Positions 37,039-49,859 are shown, counted from the first letter of the stretch. The stretch is 64,000 nt of DNA from Hedera helix (GCA_947179155.2 OX359275.1:35525308-35589307), one strand, 5' to 3'. The notes: generated by a model not told the origin, from the sequence alone. A program made the numbers and translations.

Positions 37039-37566
37039 CGAACTTTCTGTACTGCTGTCTGGTTCTAGATTGAGAAAAAGAAGAATGCATTTATTTTTAT
37101 CCAAACCTGGAAGACATTAAGGATAAGCAAGGGATATTTACGCAAGTATTACTAGGTGTGTGTTGTCTAGGACATAGGTTGGCTTGGTCATCAACCCGAT
37201 GCTTATACCCTTTCAAAAAAATTAGCCAAGTATATATAATCCAAAATGTAATTAACTTATTACAACCGTTGAATATATGACAAATGGGATAAGCAATCTG
37301 TTAAGTATTGAAAACATCATTAATAATACCCATGCAAACCTTTACCAACTTCCATGGCAATTTTATTTAATTAATTATTTAACAAGCAGCAAATGCCATT
37401 ACATTTCAAATAGATTATTTATCAAATAACGTTCTGCAGCTTTTTGTTTGATAGTAGATTCGAATATGAAGATGAACATCAATTACCTGAAAGGTGTCTT
37501 TTCCAACAGAATCATAAACAACTTCAACCCCTTCGGCTGATGTTATCTCATTCACGCGAGTTAATG
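36641..37566 (-). pseudogene. NADPH:quinone oxidoreductase, C-terminal exons
   Basis: Minus strand, zeta-crystallin-type medium-chain reductase that reduces quinones with NADPH. The upstream exon (about 37566-37487) reads 'NEITSAEGVEVVYDSVGKD' and ends at a GTAATT donor. After an intron holding a 33-G run, the last exon (36953-36641) contains 'GSLACLKSRGY', 'FGQSSGTPDPLPLS', and ends 'AHADLESRKASGSIVLIPD' plus stop. A frame change near 36807 (sequence 'cacagacacgtgacg', two bases short of the expected reading) disables the last exon. The 5' side is cut by an LTR at about 37567. The N-terminal exon lies at 39638-39777. Confidence 0.87.
37006..37038 (+). repeat. Poly(G) run, 33 bp
   Basis: 33 consecutive G residues inside the oxidoreductase intron; on the minus strand this is a C-tract just upstream of an acceptor. 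It has strong quadruplex potential and its length is probably unreliable. Confidence 0.95.
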
Positions 37567-39287
37567 CCATTAGTAAAGTTTAATCAACCATTAATTCTAA
37601 TAAATGCCAAATGACATAAAATTTTACATTTAAAATTTTTATAATATTCTTTATTAAATTACAAATATTTTCTCTTTTGGAACCAAACCCGGAACTGGCC
37701 CAGAAAGACCCGAACCGGACCCCACAAGCTAAAAAAAACCGACAGAATGTTCTAATCATTTTCTGATTTTTCCTTATTCACTAAAACTTGAATAAAATGA
37801 AATCTACAAGTCCGATTGACCTCAAATTAGACTTTTTGGAATTGTATCTTTCCGAACTACAAGATTTCATCATCTAAAACAAATTTGGACACGATTTGAT
37901 TACTAAAAATGGCCATGAAGTGGACTGTTTTGAACATCCCTTCGACAGTGAGGTCTTTTGGTTCAAAAATTCATATCTTGCTCATTTTAAATCATTTTCA
38001 TATGATTCCAAAGAGATTTTGTTCTTAACTTACCCATATTTTCTCAAAAAATATAAAATCACAAAAATAATTTGTAGATTTCAAAATGTGTAATTTATTC
38101 GTACAACCTATGTTTTGTTCGTCGGTAAAAATATTTTCAAGCATTTTGCTAGATTTTTCTATATAAACCCATACCACTACACATTTAAACCACATGACAT
38201 CCTATATAAACATGTATAGCATGATTCTAAGCACAAAGAGCTCAAATATAACATTTCTACCATAAATATTAAAAGAAAACCAAGATTAGGGTTTTTAAGG
38301 GATTTTTATACCTTTTTGACTTGTGAGCTACTTTTCTCTTCTTTCCAAAATATATGATGGAGTTAGATGACATCCAAGAACACCCCTTGAAGTAATCTAG
38401 CTTGACTCGATAGTGACTCACTAAAGAAACTCACTACATTTTTCTTTAACTTACTGAGTTAACTCACTCTAACTCACTACCTCACAATATCAAGCACTCT
38501 AGCAATAATTTTGTAAACTAAAACCTAGTGCTAACATCTATTTATAGAAGTATAAATCTATACATATAGCATATATATGTATAGATTGGACTTCAACTTT
38601 TTTTCAAAAATGCTAGCAATTAAATTAAGTGTTTAATACACTAACTCAAGCAACAAATTGGATAAAATTTGGAGTCCATGGACATTCCATTCCACCAACC
38701 ATACCCTTTGTTTATCCCCATTTTTGATTTATTTTTATAGCCAAATTGGTAAATAATTGATCTTCTAGAAGGTAGGCTTATTGGATCAAAGTTTGGGCTT
38801 AAAATTTAATTATTTGGGCCACTAGAATGCAAAATAATTCATCAATATTGGACTATCAAAATAATTAACTCACCTCTTAATAAATTGGGCTAGTTTAATT
38901 AAATAGCAACTCACAAAGTAAATTCCACAAGTCCCTCACTTAATTAATTGTTTGGGCTTGTTTAAATAACTATCGGAACACTTTAATAATCAAATTTAAT
39001 TTACATAATCTAATTAGACTTGACATATTCAATATTAATTGAATATTTAATTAGGGTTCCATAACATATCAATCCCTTGATATGAAAATATAGCCTTAAG
39101 TTAGTCCGATAATTAATAACCCTTCATCGGACTTTCTTTAATTAAATTAATTAAATATTCAAATATTATCAAATAAAATTAAACCACCTTGTTAGGGTTT
39201 AAATTAATCAACACAATAACTCATTTAATTAGAATTTAATTTTTTAATTTTATTTATAATGTAATTTAAAAATTTTGGTCCTTACAT
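37567..39287 (-). mobile_element. Tekay-like LTR, truncated, inside oxidoreductase copy
   Basis: On the minus strand it begins TGTAAGGACCAAAATTTT at 39287. A TATA box (ctataaatag) lies near 38550, about 740 bp in. It also has a 'gcccaa'-rich U3 and a 'ggttcgggtct' segment near 37700 like those of the LTRs at 6129 and 54482. It lacks the 40-bp repeat array and the usual GGG.TTACA end, so the 3' part is missing. No target duplication found. Confidence 0.65.
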
Positions 39288-39541
39288 TGGCAGGGTTAGT
39301 TACACCAAAATATTATCTAGCAGATGCATTTTTGAATGCTAACCATTTAACAAGAAGATTTCTCAAAGTATGCATCGCCTCTAGTAAACAATTTCTGAAC
39401 AATTCTTTGCATGGTACCAGTCACAAAACTCTTTTAGATAAAGTTGACCCTCTCTTTAATAGTAATGAGAAAAGTATAAAAACGACCATGCAACAAAAAA
39501 AAAATTCAGGAGATGCACATAAAGTAGAACCTGATACCTGA
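39275..39541 (+). other. Unassigned open frame, 88 codons
   Basis: An open stretch, mostly outside the LTR, reading with 'YYLADAFLNANHLTRRFLKV' and a Lys/Asn-rich tail. It is longer than expected for local composition but matches no family I know. It is antisense to the oxidoreductase copy and may be a decayed exon or chance. Confidence 0.2.
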
Positions 39542-39637
39542 CCCAAACAGGACCTCAAAGATCATTTTACTAATTGTGGTATCACTTAAAAATATCCTTA
39601 AAGTTATTTATGCAAAAGCTAATCAATAGAAGCAAAC

Positions 39638-39777
39638 CTGGTGTAAATGGCAGTGCTGCATTGTAAAATCCTTGCCGAAAGTATACATCAATGAAATTAA
39701 GTCCAATGGCCATATTTTTTTACCCTCATCTCTCCATCTTTTGGCTCTCCTATTTGTACATCCTCCCATTTCAGGAC
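39638..39777 (-). pseudogene. NADPH:quinone oxidoreductase, N-terminal exon
   Basis: Minus strand exon with acceptor 'tgcag' before 39777 and donor gtttgc after 39638. It reads 'VLKWEDVQIGEPKDGEMRVK', then after a frame change in an A-run reads 'IGLNFIDVYFRQGFYNAA'. This is the substrate-entry part of the reductase and belongs with 36641-37566. The NADPH-binding middle exons (GGVGS motif) are not found between them; the LTR insertion and deletion account for the gap. Confidence 0.8.
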
Positions 39778-40119
39778 CTGCATCATTTTAATTCTGCTTT
39801 AAGAAAACTCTAGAAAAAATTGAATGGTAGCACTACTACATCTAAACAGGCTTCTTGATACTAATTTCTTCCTAGTTATAAAATAACGGATTGCAAAATG
39901 AATTCCTTATGCTATTTGAATATATATTTAAAGAAAGTCGTTGAGCTACAGAAACTTTAAGAGCAAGACTACAAAACCATGAGAAGGTACAATTTACCGA
40001 GGACAATATATATATATACTTCTTTTGGCCAGGCATGCAATTTTAAAAAGAAAGACATGTAAAGAATATGAAATACAGGATAATGGCTGTGTCCGTCCAG
40101 ATGATGAAAGTGCCACTAG

Positions 40120-41537
40120 CAGTGGCGGAACCGGAACGTTTTTTGAGGGGGGTCAAAATACAACAGTAATTTTTTTTTATTGACGCTTGGAGTGTTTCTT
40201 TCGGTTGTACGACTGAGAGGAGACAACTGTATCCTGTGAGTCTGCATAGTTTGAAAACGTCTCAAAATTTGTTCGTTTTCAATTATTGAAAAAATATCAT
40301 TCTCAATATAAACTACCAGACTGTCATTCGTCCACTCGTCTCCCATTTTATTACGCAAGTCAGTCTTAACAATTTTTATCGCAGAGAATACTCTTTCAAC
40401 AGTAGCAGTCGTAACTGGTAAAACCAAAGTCAACTCGATCAATCAATATACCAATGTAAAAGCCATATTTCTTATTGTTTCAATCAATTATGATGGTTAT
40501 CGAAATAGTTTTACATTCACATTCAAAAACAGATGAGTCTATTTTGGTAATAAATAAATATTAAAAAATAACTTTCAAAAATCAAACTAACAAACTGGTT
40601 GTTTATATAAAAATTTAATATGCAACTCATTGGCTCCCTTCCTTATAACAGAAGACTTTGAAATGATCCAATATCATGAATTGGCAAAATATCATTATAT
40701 TTGGCTACTGCTCCAAACATGACATCAGACGTCCATATTAATTATGTTAATCTTAATATAATAACTTCAAAATTATGTTTGGAACATGAAAAATTATAAA
40801 GAAAAAAAAGCTATTTAAAAGTTATATAAGAATATAAAAAATCTTAAGAAACATAATTACAATTATATATGCTCAAGAGAAATGTAATATCAAATCTAAT
40901 GTATTGGAGTCTTAATATATCTTTTATTCTAACATATTTAATTCGGTCCTAATTATTTTTCAAAATATATTTTAAAATCCTAAATAACCTAAAAGACATT
41001 TGAGCTATAATATGCGTTGGAGGGTTGGTAACATATATATGATTTATGTATTTTATTATTAACATAATTAAAGAGGGTGCATGAATTAATAATAAGTTTA
41101 TGTATATGCTCAAAACTTGAATATCACTCAACTTGTAAATTCTGGTGTGGGAGAGAGAGAGAGGAGCGCATTTCTAGGAATTATAAATTTGAAACTAAAA
41201 AAATATAATGAATTAAATGGTAAGAAAACAAATATTTAATAATGTAAGGGCATTACAAGAATTGAACTTGTGACCTCTCACCTCCTAAACAAGAATCATA
41301 CCACCAGATCAATGAATTAATTGATAAGAAAACAAGTATTAAATTATAAGAAAACAAGTATTGAATATTGAATAATATAGGGGCAATGCAGGATTCGAAC
41401 ACGGGACCTCTAGCCCACCTAAACAAAAATCATACCACCAGAGCAAATGCACATATAACCGTTTCATGTATACATATATATATATATACACATTAACCTC
41501 CGGAATAGGGGGTCAAATGCCCCCCCGCCCCCCCTAA
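40120..41537 (-). mobile_element. Tip100-like hAT fragment with transposase C-terminus
   Basis: The left end CAGTGGCGGAACC at 40120, followed by a 'ggggggtcaaaat' subterminal run, is typical of plant Tip100 hAT elements. The minus-strand frame 40442-40116 carries the dimerisation domain ('VERVFSAIKIVKTDLRNKMG'), with a stop just upstream where family members read Arg. A related 'gggggtcaaatg' and C-rich run near 41508-41536 may be the eroded far end, but no matching TIR or duplication was seen. Confidence 0.7.
41216..41450 (-). repeat. Tandem pair of tRNA-like (SINE-like) segments
   Basis: Two copies of about 100 bp (41216-41316 and about 41355-41450). On the minus strand each has 'tggtatgattttgtttagg' style text followed by a B-box-like 'ggtcccgtgttcgaatcc' (well kept in the right copy). 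This resembles a tRNA T-arm and suggests a tRNA-derived SINE. No A-box or poly(A) tail confirmed. Confidence 0.45.
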
Positions 41538-42040
41538 TCATTACTAAATCATCTTTTTATCAAGAGGTAAAAGGTTAGTGATGATCTCAATTTCAAAGAA
41601 ATAGTCAAATAAAACATAAACTGATACATAAATAATTGCACCAATCAATTTGGCATCCTAACGGTAATCAAAGGCCATGACTAGATTCAGCAAACCAATT
41701 GAAACATGATCGGAAAGAAATACTCAAACAATTTTATATGAAAACTCGTACGCGTACGAATGTACCACAAAAAAGAAACGAAGATGAGGATAGTTAAGGA
41801 AGGAATTGCAGTTGACCAAGTTTTACAACAATTGAAACTACCATAAACGGAATAATCAATTATGTGAGATGATAGAACTGAGCAAAAAAAATCCACTAAA
41901 AAATACCAATTAGAGTACAAGTTTAGGACGAAGGAGAGAGAAATAAATCTCATGGTCACCAAGTTCATGAACCCTAATGGCTTTAACCATGGCTGCTGCA
42001 ACAGTTGATGCAGAAATTGATATCTTGTTATGGAGGATTT

Positions 42041-43432
42041 GAGGCAAAACTGGTAACGGAAAATTTGTATTCGTCCGCATCCGTATTAAAAAAAACCGGA
42101 TATTATTCACATTAAAAAAAATGGATATATCCGTATTTGGTTTAAAGGTATCCGCAAATAAACGGATACGAATACGGATATAGGCATATTCGTTTAACAT
42201 CCGACCATAAATATTTTCGGAGGATATCCAGAATTCGATATCCGAATTCGGATCCGTATCCGAATAACTTATATATATATATATATATAAGTGATTTTCC
42301 TCATATAATAATTAGTTTTCACTATCATACAAAAATTATTTTTAAAATATGTCATTTCACCTCTAAAAAGTAGAAAATAACACTTTTATTATAATATTAA
42401 AATATTGAAATAAATTGATTCAAGTATAGTTAATGGATTTTTACTATTATAAAGTTAAAATATCTAAAATATATCATTACAAGTGTTATAAATATCATTT
42501 AACAAGTGTGATAATATAACTTTTGAATCATTTAATAAGTGTTATAAATATCATTTAAATGTTATAATTATAAATTATAAATATTCATACACACTACAGT
42601 ATTACTCCAAACACATAAAATGTACATCAACTTATTAATGGATATCTAAACTTTAATAAGTAAAACATTCATTTTGAAATTTAGGATTTAAAAATTAATA
42701 TAATAAAAACTTATTTGGATTGAAATTTAGAGTATTGATTATTGTATTTATTAAAAATAAATAAATTAACATTCATTCATTAATGAACTATACTTTAAAA
42801 CTCATTATTTTTTTTCCTTATTTTAGTTATATATAGTGTTTATATATAGTGTTACAATATATCTAAAATGTATCATTTAACAAGTGTTATAAATATCATT
42901 TGCATGTTATAATTATAGATTATAAATATTTATACACATTACAGTAGTACTCTAAATTAACGCATATAATGGACATCTACTTATTAATTAACATCTAAAC
43001 ATTAATAAGTAGAGCATTCATTTTGAATTTAGGATTTCAAAAATAATAAAAACTTATTTGAATTGTAATTAGAGCATTGATTATTGTATTTATTAAAAAT
43101 AAATAAATTAACATTCATTCATTAATATGTATGGTTTAAACTTTAAATTGTGATTGATTATAAATAATTATTCAAAAAAATTCTTTATTTTTTGTAAATA
43201 ATTTAAATAAATTTTATATTAGGTGACTGATAAACGAATCCAGATACCTAAATATTCAAATAATCTGTTTATTCGAATAAAATAAACGAAAACGGATATT
43301 ATCCGTATTCAGATATTATTTCGAATATCGGATACGGATAACATTTTTAAAATCCGCCGAATATTGGATACGAATACGGATAGCGAATTGATTTTCTAGA
43401 TATTACTGTATTCGGATTCGTTTACACCCGTA
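42041..43432. mobile_element. hAT-type element with GGATACGAATACGG subterminal repeats
   Basis: Both flanks (42050-42260 and 43220-43432) are packed with 'ggatacgaatacggata' and 'tatccgaattcgg' motifs in opposing orientation. The right end 'cgtttacaccc' matches the TIR of the 63368 element. The interior is AT-rich with a direct duplication (about 42530-42790 and 42865-43127). The left end is eroded and no clean duplication was found. Confidence 0.65.
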
Positions 43433-43451
43433 ACCGTAGTTATCCAATTTT

Positions 43452-43774
43452 GTGCGTTAGCCCACTAAACTTTTAATTTTTGTAATTATAGTATTAAATT
43501 AATTAAAAAATTTAATTGGGTCATTCTGTCAAATTAGAGTAACAGCCGTTATTTTATTTGTGACGTTCCATTTTTTTATTAATTCATAAATGACGTGTAA
43601 AAGTCATGTGTCGTGTTTTGTGCTTTAATCCATTGAACTTTTAATTTATGTAATTGACCTATCATACTAATTAAAAGATTGAAATTAAGTCATTTTGTTA
43701 AATTAAAGTAACTGATGTTACTCTAATATCTAACGCAACTTTTTTTGTTTATTTAGAGAATGACGTGAAAAAGT
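43452..43774. repeat. Tandem duplication, about 160 bp
   Basis: Two diverged copies (43452-43607, 43617-43774) share 'aacttttaattt.tgtaatt', 'aa.ttaa.tgggtcatt.tgt', 'aaatta.agtaac' and 'aatgacgtg.aaaagtca'. Non-coding. Confidence 0.7.
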
Positions 43775-44085
43775 CAGTTGAGGTTAAAACTTAGAACACC
43801 AGACATACCGAAATCACGTGACATTGACGTCATGCAACGTGCTCTCATTTTCTCATCCTTTACCTCCAATTGCAGAAAAAGGATCATAACTTTCTCTCTC
43901 CTCAAACTTAACCATGACTTCTTAAAATCATACCCCCACTACAACCTCTATGTACAAAGTCTAAAGTCTAACAGTATATCCTATATCACCACGACATCTG
44001 GTCCTCTCTTTTCTCCCAATGCCTGACGCTGTTTCCAGGTTCGAACACCTCTCCATTCAAGTAATGGAACCTTGGATTAGCTCAT

Positions 44086-45600
44086 GGTTGGTCAATTTAT
44101 TCAAGTCAGAGTCGTCGCGAGGAAAGTTGAAGGCCTCGAAGTATTGAATAGGAATGGTAAAGTTTTCTTCGGTGGGCCAAAAGGTAGATTGGGGAAATTG
44201 GAGTTCGACCTCGGTGCTGGAGAAATGATTGAATATGGAACTGGAGGGGATGAGGTTGGTTGGGGCTTGACTGTGTCGGTTGAGGTCTGTGTGGGAGCAT
44301 TTGTTTGTTTAATTAGCTCCGGTTGCGCCAAGGAAGTTGCTGGTTTTTCTGCCAATTTTATTATTGGTTGAGGTTAAGGTAGGATTGTAAAGGTTTTAAT
44401 GGGGGGCTGGATGGAAGCTTGAATAAGGCGTCGATGTTTTTGCATGGCAATATTCAGCTTATCGGCCTCATTCAACTGGGAGATATCTCTTTTTTGAGCT
44501 CGGGATGCCTCAAGAGGTGCTTGTTGTGGTGGTGGCTGTTGAGTTTCTGACAAGTTTGTGGCAGATTGAATGGTTATTTTTTTTTATGGGTTCGGGTGGC
44601 TCGGGCTTCTTTTGTTCATTTGTGAGCTTGTTTTTTTGTATAAGTGGTTGTTTTTAGGGGAGATCATTCCTGTGTAGGGGCCTCGAAAGCGGTAATACGT
44701 GGGGGCGTCTTGAGAAATTCGGATAGATTGGATGGATTGGACCGAGATGTGTCGTTCGGTGTTGGGATTATGGGGCACCTCGATGTTGAATTCCTTGATG
44801 AAGAGGGGCGGGCTCGAGGGAAGCGGAGTAGGGGTTCGCCCTCTGGTCGGGACAACACTACTAAAAAAAAGTAAAGAAATAATGAGTTAGAAGGGTCAAT
44901 ATCAAGAATATACATATAAAAGGAATAGAGTAGTGGTCGGAGACTTACAACCGTGTCGAAATAGCTAATCCTCGTTGGATAGGAGGCTCACCCAGATTGA
45001 TTTTCTAGGGCTCATTCCAGCTTTACAGTTGATTCACCTCAAAGCTATAGATGAAAAACAATTAGGAGTGCCATTCTTTGTTGGCTATTGGTAGCTGCAT
45101 CCAGGCTCGACTACCAAGAATCTTGCTCAAGTACCAAAACCCTGGGATTTGGGCTTTTTTCAGGGTAAACGTTGAGAAAAAAAGTCGTTGGAAGGCTCGA
45201 CTCTTATTTCTTAGCAAAAGGCGATGAAGCGGATGAGATGGATGTAAGATTTGGGAAGAAGTTATGATAAAGCTAGGCCAATGAGGGTGAAAAAGGCGTT
45301 GATGAAATCGTGGAGGGGAAATTGAAGTCCATATCTTAGGGCTTGAACATGGACGGTAATGAATTTCATGTTGGCTCGGTGGTGCATCTTGTCGTCTTCA
45401 TCGGGGGCCATGAGCTCGTACTGTGTGGGGATCTAGAACTCTTTTTGGATAGAGTTTAGGTCACTGGGTTTAATGTTGGAGATGGTATTGGCATGGTTGA
45501 ATGCCTCGGTAGAGCTGTAGCATTCTCGATTAGCGTTTTCTGCCTTCTCGGGCTCGGTGAGGACTGGTGACGAGACTGTCAAAAAAGGGTGGAGAGTTTG
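44086..45600 (-). pseudogene. Putative gypsy-type transposon (PGT domain) protein remnant
   Basis: Minus strand. Between about 45600 and 45000, broken frames read with 'LRYGLQFPLHDFINAFFTLI' followed by 'HLIRFIAFC', the pattern of the plant 'putative gypsy type transposon' domain. Several stops interrupt it. Downstream (44915-44086) come Pro/Ser/Thr-rich low-complexity frames, normal for the rest of such proteins. The G+C content is higher than in neighbours. No ends, LTR or TIR were assigned. Confidence 0.6.
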
Positions 45601-45793
45601 GGTTTTGGGCCATGGCGTTTGAGGGTTGGCGGATACTTGATGGTGATAATGGAGGTTTGGCCGAAAATTCTTTTTGCAGAACGATAATGATTGGGAGGGA
45701 AGATGATTATCTTGAAAGTGATAAGGAAAGGAAAGGTAGGCAGGTAACTGAAAGGGTATTATATTTTATTAGAAGGTAATGAGTGGTATTTAA

Positions 45794-46690
45794 CAGAGCC
45801 GGTCCTGAGTTTTTTAAGGCACGGGGCAAAAAAATTCAAGTGTGCCCCTTTATACAAATTAAATAAAATAATAAATAAAATATTAATTAATTAATTTTAT
45901 TAAAATTATAAGAATTTACAAAAAATAAGAAAGAACACTTTTTTCTTTTGCTAGTTTGGTAGAAATTTAACATTGGCAAGAATGGATCCCAAGACCTCCT
46001 GGTGCTCAAGAAATGAACTTAACCACTGTACCAAAGTAGGCTTGATGGAAGAACACTTTGGGACCTCATTAAAACCTTGTTTGGGGAAAACCCAATGGGA
46101 TAAAATCCCAAACGAAGGAAAAAGAGTACCCTGGATTATAAATATTGTATTAAAAAACGAAAACTACATATTTGAGTTTACAAGTTTCCTCCTGAATCTC
46201 CATAAGCATTTCTTGATTTGATCAATCTTCTTTTCATCCTCCACAATTAATCGAAGCAAAGAATCATCACATGTACCTACAAAATAAAAATAACAATAAA
46301 ATCTGAATCACAAAACATCATTAAAATAATTTAGTTGCACAATAGTAAAATAGTAAAATAATTTATGGAACGAATGTTGTAATTTAGCTGCACAATAGTA
46401 AAAGTACAAATTAAATGAGTTAATTAAAATAATTAATGGAATGAATATTATTTATTTAATTAGTTGGTTCGTTCCACAAAAGGTGTTAAAATAAATTATG
46501 GATTAATTCCATAATTGATGGAATGATTTTTATACATATTAGCTATGTATAATTATACAATTATGATTAATATTTCATAATTTGGTGTAATTATAATTAT
46601 AATACATGTATTAAATTATAATATATGTATTAGTATAATAATATATATGTATAAATATATTATATACGGATGGATGTAATGTGCATATAC

Positions 46691-46763
<73 letters not shown>

Positions 46764-46910
46764 ATAAATCTGATTTTTAAATGAATGCATACAAGTATTG
46801 ATTTTTTTTTAAATTAGTGAAATAAACTAAATAATTTAAAAAAAATTGGGCCCCCTCAACTTTGGGCCCTGGGCGGTAGCCCTGGTAGCCCTTGCCAAGG
46901 GCCGGCACTG
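45794..46910. mobile_element. Non-autonomous hAT element, 1.1 kb
   Basis: The 8-bp duplication GTATTTAA (45786-45793 and 46911-46918) flanks TIR-like ends CAGAGCCGGTCCTGAG and CAGTGCCGGCCCTTGG. No transposase. The interior is AT-rich, with a (TA)n run and a right subterminal region 'ggccctgggcggtagccctg'. A small tRNA-like 'tggatcccaagacctcc' occurs at about 45983. Confidence 0.9.
46697..46760. repeat. (TA)n microsatellite
   Basis: An uninterrupted AT dinucleotide run of about 64 bp inside the hAT element. Confidence 0.95.
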
Positions 46911-46918
46911 GTATTTAA

Positions 46919-47772
46919 TGAAAGAGGCATGGTACATGGGTGACTGACGTGATGCGTGTGACGGTTTAACTTTAGTGGACAGTTTATTTAGCAACGTGCA
47001 AGTTATTTGGTAACTGAAGTATTCTCCCGTTTTGAATTATAAAAATAGGAGAGTGGGGGCCAATGTTTTGACATAATTTATTAGACCCTATATTTTAATA
47101 TAGGCCAATGATTATTTTATTTTGGAGTTGGGCCGATTTATTTACTGTATTATGATAGGCCTGGAGCGTGGGTATTCAAGTATTTTTATCTCTAAAGCAA
47201 TTTGGGTCAATGGAGGAAAATATTATTTTTCCACTTGATAAAGTTGATAGGACTCCAAGCGGTAGAAAAAAGAGTATATACATAAAATATTGACAAGTGA
47301 ACTAGGTAATACTTTTACATGCAAACAAGAGCTATCAAATACCTTACACTTATTCCAGCATATATTTATGTTCTCCATTATGATGTTTAATCGCTTGTAT
47401 TTACTCTTACACCAAAGCATCCCTGGATAGCCCAAGCCGTTACCTAATCTGTAAGGTGTTTAACGACCTGTTAAGTGTGCTACCTTGCCGTTGTGTAATT
47501 TCGGCGGGATAAAGATTCAAGCGTTAACACCTATGCTAATCCCAATCCTATTCCAAGTTAGTATAGACCAAAAAAATTAATATCCTTTGATAAACAAAAT
47601 GTATCATGTAATTTATTACAGAGTTGTTCCATTTAGTGTCTATGCATCAAACCATGCAATGATTATATTTCCATCAATTCTTTAACCAAAACCCAATTTT
47701 AGAATGACAACATACTCGAAAGTCGAAACAACAAGGGAATCCAAGTCAAACCTAACGGTGAAGGTTAAAGAA
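46919..47772. other. No gene seen
   Basis: Continuation of the sequence interrupted by the hAT element; the duplication joins it to the PGT-type remnant on the left. Nothing recognisable. Confidence 0.45.
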
Positions 47773-48231
47773 TGTTGGGAAAGTCTTTTTCTTGCCAAGT
47801 TGTCAAGAAGGGAAGCAGGTGATAATAGAAGAGCCGTTAAAGGAGGTGGCTAACTAACTCTTACAAAACACAGCGTTTCATGAATTATGTTTCATTCCTA
47901 TGACAGCATTTCATTAAGCATTTCGTCCAATCAGTCCTTTAATAAAACGACACCGTTTTTATGTCATTATATTAGTATCAGCTATTTTCTGTTAGTTGGT
48001 TCGTCGTGATAGACAAATGTAGAGCATCTATTGAGCAAGGTTATTAAACAGGAGAGAGATAGTTTGTTAGCTCAACAACAATACATTGCAGTAGAAGGAA
48101 TGTATTCAGCATGAATGAAATTATCTTAAGTTTATTTCTTTCATTTTGCCTTGTTCATTTTTTTCCTTTTGCTTTGTTCATTTCCATTTTTGTTTATCAT
48201 TTCTGTTAATTCCGTTGTTAAATTAATGACA
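47773..48231 (+). mobile_element. 5' LTR of a gypsy retrotransposon, 459 bp
   Basis: It starts TGTTGGGAAAG and ends TTAATGACA. It is followed after two bases by a primer-binding site and then a gag start. The left edge is chosen from TG and the usual short LTR length; no 3' LTR is present, so neither duplication nor family could be checked. Confidence 0.65.
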
Positions 48232-48233
48232 AA

Positions 48234-48247
48234 TTGGTATCAGAGCC
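48234..48247 (+). other. Primer-binding site, initiator Met tRNA
   Basis: The run 'ttggtatcagagcc' is complementary to the 3' end of plant initiator methionine tRNA, the usual minus-strand primer of Ty1-copia and many Ty3-gypsy elements. Confidence 0.9.
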
Positions 48248-48262
48248 TCTCCTGGGCCATCA

Positions 48263-49808
48263 ATGGCAGATTCCACGATTAAACCCAACTTTCATAAACA
48301 TGAGAAACATCTCAAAACTTTAGAGGAACGAGTGGATCAGATGCAGGAGTCGATGGTTGCGAACTTCGAACAATCTTCAGCAAAGTTTAAAGCCATGAGA
48401 AATCAAATAGCACAGCTTAGAGGTCAAAAGCTGCAGAATACTGGTGACGAGGTAGCTCAGAAGATAATTGAAGCCTTTGATGCTTTTCAATGAAATGAGA
48501 AGGAGAAATCTACAGCAAGGGAAATACCCAAACCAGTCTCTACTTCCTTAACACCCACCATATCTCTGGATCTATAACCATCATCATCACCAGTGCCAAA
48601 TTCTCTACCACAACTACAATTTGGAACAGCAATAAATGTCTATTCCACTACTAGCCTACCAATCTCAGTTTTAATCGGAGCATCAATGCCTTTTTTGATT
48701 CCTCACAACTCACCTAACAGTTACCCTACCCCAGGTACTATTATACCCCCTTGATTTCCCTTCCTGATTCAGCAATTAAATCTATAGTTATGACAACAGT
48801 TGGTCCAACTATCACTCGAAATTCACTTCAAATTCCTTTAATGAGCACTGGACATAGCCACACATACCCAACCATTACCATGGGAACTAACAATCTTGTA
48901 TTAACTATACCCAACTTTGTCCATACAAATTTAAATCCATAATATTACTCAAGCTACAGTCACACTCATAGCCCAACACTTCATTATATAAACCCTTAGC
49001 CTACAACTTATGGACTAATAAACTGTACTACTTCATATACTGCCTTACATGGTTCCAGCCAAGGTTCACCACTCTACTTCATAGGGCATACACCTATTGT
49101 CGGTAATCTACCCCAATCATCCTCGATAACTTACCCTACAACAACGACCAATAGTTGCTACAACCAATTAAACTCCATACTCTCAGGGATCCTATCCCTG
49201 GTCTCCAGCTGAAGGAATTCACCCCAGACCATCATCCAATATATGTCAGCCATTTCCCATGCCTAAGATGGATTTTCCCTCCCTAATTTGAAGGGAAGAA
49301 TCCTTGAGAATGGCATAAAAATGTGAAAAGTTTTTCAGTTTAATCCTATGTTAGATCCTAGATACAAGGTGCTCTATACTTCCCTCTATCTGGAAGGTGA
49401 AGCAGATGTGTGGTAACAATCATTGCAAGATGAAAAACCATTGTTATTATGGGATGACTTTGCTTATTATCTTTGCCATATATTTGCAAATGGGGAACAA
49501 GAGAATCTCATAGGGCAATTTAACAAGTTAGTGCAGAGAGGCAAAGTAAATGAACATATCAGAAGGTTTGAAGAGTTAAAAACCAACATGCTGACCCAGA
49601 ATAAAGGCTGTATAGAAGAATATTTTATTGAGAGTCTTCTCAGCGGCTTAAAAGAAGAAATTGTTAATGCCTTGTACATTGTGAAACCCAAGTCACTTAA
49701 AGATGCTATAAACCAGGCCAGAAGACAGGAAATCTACTTGGATTCGCTAGATAAAAGGAACTGTAAAAACAATCAGAAAATTAAACCTACAATGATAAGT
49801 TTCCCATG
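48263..49808 (+). pseudogene. Ty3-gypsy gag remnant
   Basis: The ATG at 48263, 30 bp after the primer site, opens a 76-codon frame with a heptad-like coiled coil ('LEERVDQMQESM'). A Pro/Ser/Thr-rich linker with stops follows. Then 49423-49808 reads as the retrotransposon gag core ('FANGEQENLIGQFNKLVQRG', 'LSGLKEEIVNALYIVKP'). This matches gypsy gag organisation. Stops, loss of the zinc knuckle and all of pol show it is dead. It is truncated at about 49860 by Tat-like LTR sequence. Confidence 0.8.
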
Positions 49809-49859
49809 ATTGCAAGCAAGGATAATTTCCCACCAGCAAGAACAGGAGGAGGATAACAA

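Noticed and set aside
44084..44371. 95-codon plus-strand frame
   Set aside because: Antisense to Pro/Ser/Thr-rich minus-strand frames of the PGT-type remnant; the minus strand fits known transposon protein layout better.
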